Shown here one piece after another: positions 6,029 through 8,431 of a DNA stretch of 8,431 bases. The stretch comes from an uncultured Desulfobacterales bacterium (GTDB lineage: Bacteria; Desulfobacterota; Desulfobacteria; Desulfobacterales; G020354645). The stretch spans positions 1-8,431 of the forward strand of contig CAMYNZ010000199.1 of assembly GCA_947259865.1 (NCBI GenBank), given 5' to 3'. A program made the position numbers and the translations under genes. A model generated the notes under the pieces. That model made no database searches. It saw only the letters and a list, made by a program, of their open reading frames with translations, and was not told the DNA's origin. Position 1 is the first letter of the stretch; every line of letters starts with the position of its first letter.

Positions 6029-6056
6029 CACCGCAAAGGCGCAAAGGACGCAGAAA
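6029..6056. repeat. Solitary CCGCAAAGGCGCAAAGGACGCAG-type repeat upstream of the Fe-S gene
   Basis: CACCGCAAAGGCGCAAAG followed by GACGCAGAAA is a single copy of the unit that forms the ends of element 2. It matches the right end read on the minus strand at most positions. Its internal AAAGGA (6043-6048) lies 10 nt before ATG 6059 and is the only visible ribosome binding site for that gene. Confidence 0.7.
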
Positions 6057-6058
6057 TT

Positions 6059-6757
6059 ATGAAAGAAAAGAAAGTTACGTTTAAAATCCTGCGCCACAAA
6101 CCGGCAGTGATCGACCCACCGAAGTATCAGGAGTTCGAGCTGTCCGTGTATAAGAACATGAGCGTTTTGGATTGCCTGGAAAAGATCCGGCTTGAGCAGG
6201 CCCCATCTCTGATGTACCGGCATTCGTGTCATCATTCCTCCTGCGGCACCTGTGCCTGCAAGATTAACGGTCAGGAAAAATTGACCTGCATTACAAACGT
6301 GTTTGCGCTGGCCAATGAAAAAATAGTCCTGGAGCCGCTGGATGGATTTGAGCAATTAGGGGATCTGGTGTGCGATATGCACCATTTTTACCTGGATATT
6401 TCCCCTGGCTGGACCTATTTAAAAACAGCAGACAAGCTTAATTCGTCGGATCTGCGAGATGATATCCAGGCATATACGCGGCTTGAAAACTGTATCGAGT
6501 GCGGTGCCTGTGTGTCCGCCTGCCCGGTCGTCTCAAAAAACAGGGACTTCATGGGCCCGGCTGCCCTGGCGGCCATCCATAATGAGATGAAAAAATCACC
6601 GCTGAAGAAGACCGATTTGATGACTCTTGCCGGTGGCAAGCGCGGTGAAAGCTGTTGTGAAAGAGCGCTGCTCTGCAGCAGAGTCTGCCCGACGGCTGTC
6701 TACCCGGCGCGGCACATTGCCGATCTGAGACGCATGCTGAAAAAATCCAGAGACTGA
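6059..6757 (+). CDS. SdhB/FrdB-like iron-sulfur subunit (three Fe-S clusters)
   Basis: This is a 232-aa electron-transfer protein of the succinate dehydrogenase/fumarate reductase Fe-S subunit family. An N-terminal ferredoxin-like domain (about 5-105) binds [2Fe-2S] through C57-x4-C62-x2-C65-x11-C77. A C-terminal domain has CIECGACVSACP (C145, C148, C151, C155) and CERALLCSRVCP (C200, C206, C210). By analogy with E. coli SdhB, C145/C148/C151/C210 would hold [4Fe-4S] and C155/C200/C206 [3Fe-4S]. All expected ligands are present. Unusually, there is no SdhA/FrdA flavoprotein and no membrane anchor; the partner in position is the GlpA-like flavoprotein 48 nt upstream. A two-subunit flavoprotein/Fe-S dehydrogenase feeding quinone or another carrier is inferred. 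The start is supported by AAAGGA from the preceding repeat. An 80-nt gap separates it from the ABM-family gene. Confidence 0.87.
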   Translation: MKEKKVTFKILRHKPAVIDPPKYQEFELSVYKNMSVLDCLEKIRLEQAPSLMYRHSCHHSSCGTCACKINGQEKLTCITNVFALANEKIVLEPLDGFEQLGDLVCDMHHFYLDISPGWTYLKTADKLNSSDLRDDIQAYTRLENCIECGACVSACPVVSKNRDFMGPAALAAIHNEMKKSPLKKTDLMTLAGGKRGESCCERALLCSRVCPTAVYPARHIADLRRMLKKSRD

Positions 6758-6768
6758 ATTTTGGACCC

Positions 6769-6793
6769 TCTTCTCCAACTAAAGTGGAGAAGA
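6769..6793. other. Inverted repeat between the Fe-S gene and the ABM gene
   Basis: TCTTCTCC and GGAGAAGA form an 8-bp stem with a 9-nt loop, 12 nt after the Fe-S gene stop. The nearest T-rich stretch begins some 13 nt after the stem, so it is at best a weak terminator or a processing/attenuation hairpin. Confidence 0.45.
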
Positions 6794-6837
6794 TCCTGAA
6801 GTTTGTACTTTTTAATTTTAAAGCCTGAGGTAATAAG

Positions 6838-7161
6838 ATGTATGCCGTCATATTTGAAGTTGAAGTCAAAGCCGAAAGAAAAGAAGAGTATCTGAAAATC
6901 GCTTCTGAGCTCAGGAATGAATTGAATGCTATTGATGGATTTATCTCAATAGAAAGATTTCAAAGCCTTGTTAATGAGAAAAAATTGGTATCCCTGTCTT
7001 TCTGGGAGTCCGAACAAGCCATCACGGTATGGAGAAACAATTTAAATCACAAAATAGCCCAACAAAAAGGAAGATCCACGCTTTTTTCCGATTACCGGTT
7101 GCGGGTGGCCAAGATCGTTCGAGATTATGGGCTAAAAAATAGAGAGCAGGCGCCAAAATAG
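6838..7161 (+). CDS. Antibiotic biosynthesis monooxygenase (ABM) domain protein
   Basis: This is a small cytoplasmic protein of 107 aa with a single ABM-type dimeric alpha+beta barrel domain. Typical features are the first strand YAVIFEVEVKAERKEEYL, then IDGFISIERFQSL, and LVSLSFWESEQAITVWRNN followed by a helix with H71. Homologues range from quinol monooxygenases (YgiN) and heme-degrading enzymes to proteins with no known activity, so the domain does not fix a function. The start ATG 6838 has TGAGG 7 nt upstream. It lies 80 nt after the Fe-S gene on the same strand, with an inverted repeat between, so cotranscription is possible but not assured. A role in quinone chemistry next to a probable quinone-linked dehydrogenase is speculation. 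Confidence 0.8.
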   Translation: MYAVIFEVEVKAERKEEYLKIASELRNELNAIDGFISIERFQSLVNEKKLVSLSFWESEQAITVWRNNLNHKIAQQKGRSTLFSDYRLRVAKIVRDYGLKNREQAPK

Positions 7162-7264
7162 AAATTCACAAGCAGGCCCAATAATTACGAATAGCACTAT
7201 TTAGAATTCCATAAATGTTCCCTGTTGAAAACTTCATGGTGGGGCATTTTATCTGCAGACAGCT

Positions 7265-8431
7265 ATGAAACTACTTAGAATCAGATACATTGCGGTATTG
7301 CTAATTATGATCCCGGTGTTGGGATGTAGCTCGGATACTTTAAAGCCTGTAGCCAGCACAAATACGACCAATATCATATTATTCATTGGCGATGGTATGG
7401 GCAATGCGCATCGAAAGGCCGCCAGGTGGACCGCTGTGGGGGAAACAGGGATGTTGTTTATGGACGATATGGCTACCCACGGTTGGGCTAAAACCGGCGC
7501 CGCCGATAACCCGGTAACGGATTCAGCCGCAGCAGCGACCGCCATGTCTACCGGAGTTAAAACAAATAATGGGGTTATCGGTATGGATGCCGACTTCAAT
7601 ATCATTTTTACCATATTGGAAGAAGCCAAGAGTCGGGGCAAAATGGTAGGATTGGTAACAACCACCCAGGTAACCCATGCCACGCCGGCTGCATTTGCCG
7701 CCCATGTAAGAAATAGAAAATTGATGACCGCTATTGCCGAACAGATGATGGATGCAGCGGTGGATGTCATTTTAGGAGGCGGTGAAGATGAGTTTCTTCC
7801 CGATACGGAAACCGGGTGTTTTCCGGAGGCCGGAGAAAGAAATGATGGCAGGAATCTCATCGACGAGGCCTCCGCACTGGGGTATACATATGTTTGCAAG
7901 TTGGCTGATTTTGTTGCGGTTGACCCTGCATCGACGGTTCGATTGCTGGGTCTTTTTGCAGACGAGGGTATGCCACGGCCTTTTTCACCGTCCCTGGCCG
8001 AGATGACGCAAAAAGCAATAGATATTCTTTCAAAAAGCAGCCGGGGATTTTTTTTAATGGTGGAAGGAGGCCAGATTGATTGGGCCAGCCATGCCAATGA
8101 CGCGCACCACGCAATTTCGGATACAATGGAATTGGATGACGCTGTAAAAGTAGCCAGGGACTATGTTCTGGTAGACCAAGATACTCTGGTTATCGTAACT
8201 GCTGATCACGAAACGGGCGGTATGAGCGTGTCACTGTCATCCAGCGGCGCGCCCGGAGAAGATGGGCCATTTGGTATGCCGGATGGTAAAGAGTTTTATG
8301 TAAACTGGTCCACTAGCAGCCATACGGCACCGGATGTGCCCGTAACGGCTTTGGGGCCATCATCTGAAATGCTAACAGGCTCTTATGAAAATACCTATAT
8401 ATTTGATGTAATGCTAAACGCATTTGACTGA
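7265..8431 (+). CDS. Alkaline phosphatase, PhoA family, lipoprotein
   Basis: This is a 388-aa phosphomonoesterase, complete to its TGA at the window edge. The N-terminus is a lipoprotein signal with lipobox VLGC (Cys21), so it is probably anchored to a membrane facing the periplasm or exterior. Active-site residues of E. coli PhoA are recognisable: D43 (FIGDGMG), nucleophile S87 (VTDSAAAATA), T140 (THATPA), R151 (HVRNR), E267 and D272/H276 (VEGGQIDWASH), D314/H315 (TADHETGG) and H353 (SSHTA). The E. coli Asp153/Lys328 positions are H138 and W273, the His/Trp pair I recall from the TAB5 and Vibrio phosphatases. It is shorter than E. coli PhoA (about 470 aa). The start ATG 7265 has no clear ribosome binding site; no in-frame ATG, GTG or TTG lies between it and the upstream stop TGA at 7226. 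No Pho box was recognised. Function is confident; link to the preceding genes is not evident. Confidence 0.92.
   Translation: MKLLRIRYIAVLLIMIPVLGCSSDTLKPVASTNTTNIILFIGDGMGNAHRKAARWTAVGETGMLFMDDMATHGWAKTGAADNPVTDSAAAATAMSTGVKTNNGVIGMDADFNIIFTILEEAKSRGKMVGLVTTTQVTHATPAAFAAHVRNRKLMTAIAEQMMDAAVDVILGGGEDEFLPDTETGCFPEAGERNDGRNLIDEASALGYTYVCKLADFVAVDPASTVRLLGLFADEGMPRPFSPSLAEMTQKAIDILSKSSRGFFLMVEGGQIDWASHANDAHHAISDTMELDDAVKVARDYVLVDQDTLVIVTADHETGGMSVSLSSSGAPGEDGPFGMPDGKEFYVNWSTSSHTAPDVPVTALGPSSEMLTGSYENTYIFDVMLNAFD

Noticed and set aside
1935..6056. Repeated CGCAGAG motifs as a possible CRISPR or tandem array
   Set aside because: The copies are dispersed, mostly in inverted pairs, degenerate, and lack regular spacers or cas genes.
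6021..6062. Short upstream ORF MSSTAKAQRTQKL whose TGA overlaps the Fe-S gene ATG
   Set aside because: The overlap is suggestive of translational coupling, but the peptide is simply the translated repeat and there is no good ribosome binding site for it.
7225..7253. TTGAAA with a TTTATC-like -10 upstream of the phosphatase gene
   Set aside because: The -10 is poor and the implied transcription start is almost on the start codon; too weak to list as a promoter.
7249..8097. Long minus-strand open frame (282 codons) antisense to the phosphatase gene
   Set aside because: The plus-strand frame has every PhoA active-site motif; the antisense product resembles nothing and reflects codon bias.

Overview
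The window looks like chromosome from an anaerobic deltaproteobacterium-type organism (Desulfobacterota, Desulfobacteraceae-like). This is inferred from gene content: an octaheme HAO-type cytochrome c, an acyl-CoA dehydrogenase next to an XRE-cupin regulator, a GlpA-type flavoprotein paired with an SdhB/FrdB-type iron-sulfur subunit, and intergenic repeats built on a CCGCAGA/CGCAGAG theme that I recall as common in such genomes. No rRNA, tRNA, CRISPR array or transposase gene is visible.

Region 1 (1-1866). A metallo-beta-lactamase-like gene runs off the left edge on the minus strand. It is divergent from a secreted multiheme cytochrome gene of the hydroxylamine oxidoreductase (HAO) family, and a perfect 15-nt palindrome lies between them. 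The cytochrome gene is split by an exact 28-bp tandem duplication. Removing one copy restores a 502-residue, eight-heme protein, so the gene as read is frameshifted (or the assembly contains an artefact).

Region 2 (1867-3515). Two hairpin-rich, non-coding elements (1935-2160 and 3265-3508) are bounded by inverted copies of the CCGCAGA-type repeat. Between them lie a small DUF423 membrane protein (plus strand) and an XRE-cupin regulator (minus strand), which converge with a 5-nt gap.

Region 3 (3516-4852). A complete acyl-CoA dehydrogenase on the minus strand has a near-consensus sigma70 promoter (TTGACA, 17 bp, TATAAA) whose -35 box overlaps a dyad. The XRE-cupin gene lies downstream on the same strand and is a plausible local regulator.

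Region 4 (4853-7161). A plus-strand cluster encodes a short GlpA-like FAD oxidoreductase without the C-terminal BFD-like domain, an SdhB/FrdB-like three-cluster Fe-S protein and a small ABM-family protein. The first two probably form one dehydrogenase that passes electrons from an unidentified hydroxy or phospho substrate through Fe-S clusters. A solitary copy of the intergenic repeat sits between them and apparently supplies the ribosome binding site of the second gene.

Region 5 (7265-8431). A complete PhoA-family alkaline phosphatase lipoprotein ends exactly at the window edge.

I see no convincing multi-gene novel defence or signalling system. The items most worth a second look are the duplication-split HAO-like gene and its substituted active-site motif, the hairpin elements, and the unusual GlpA/SdhB pairing.
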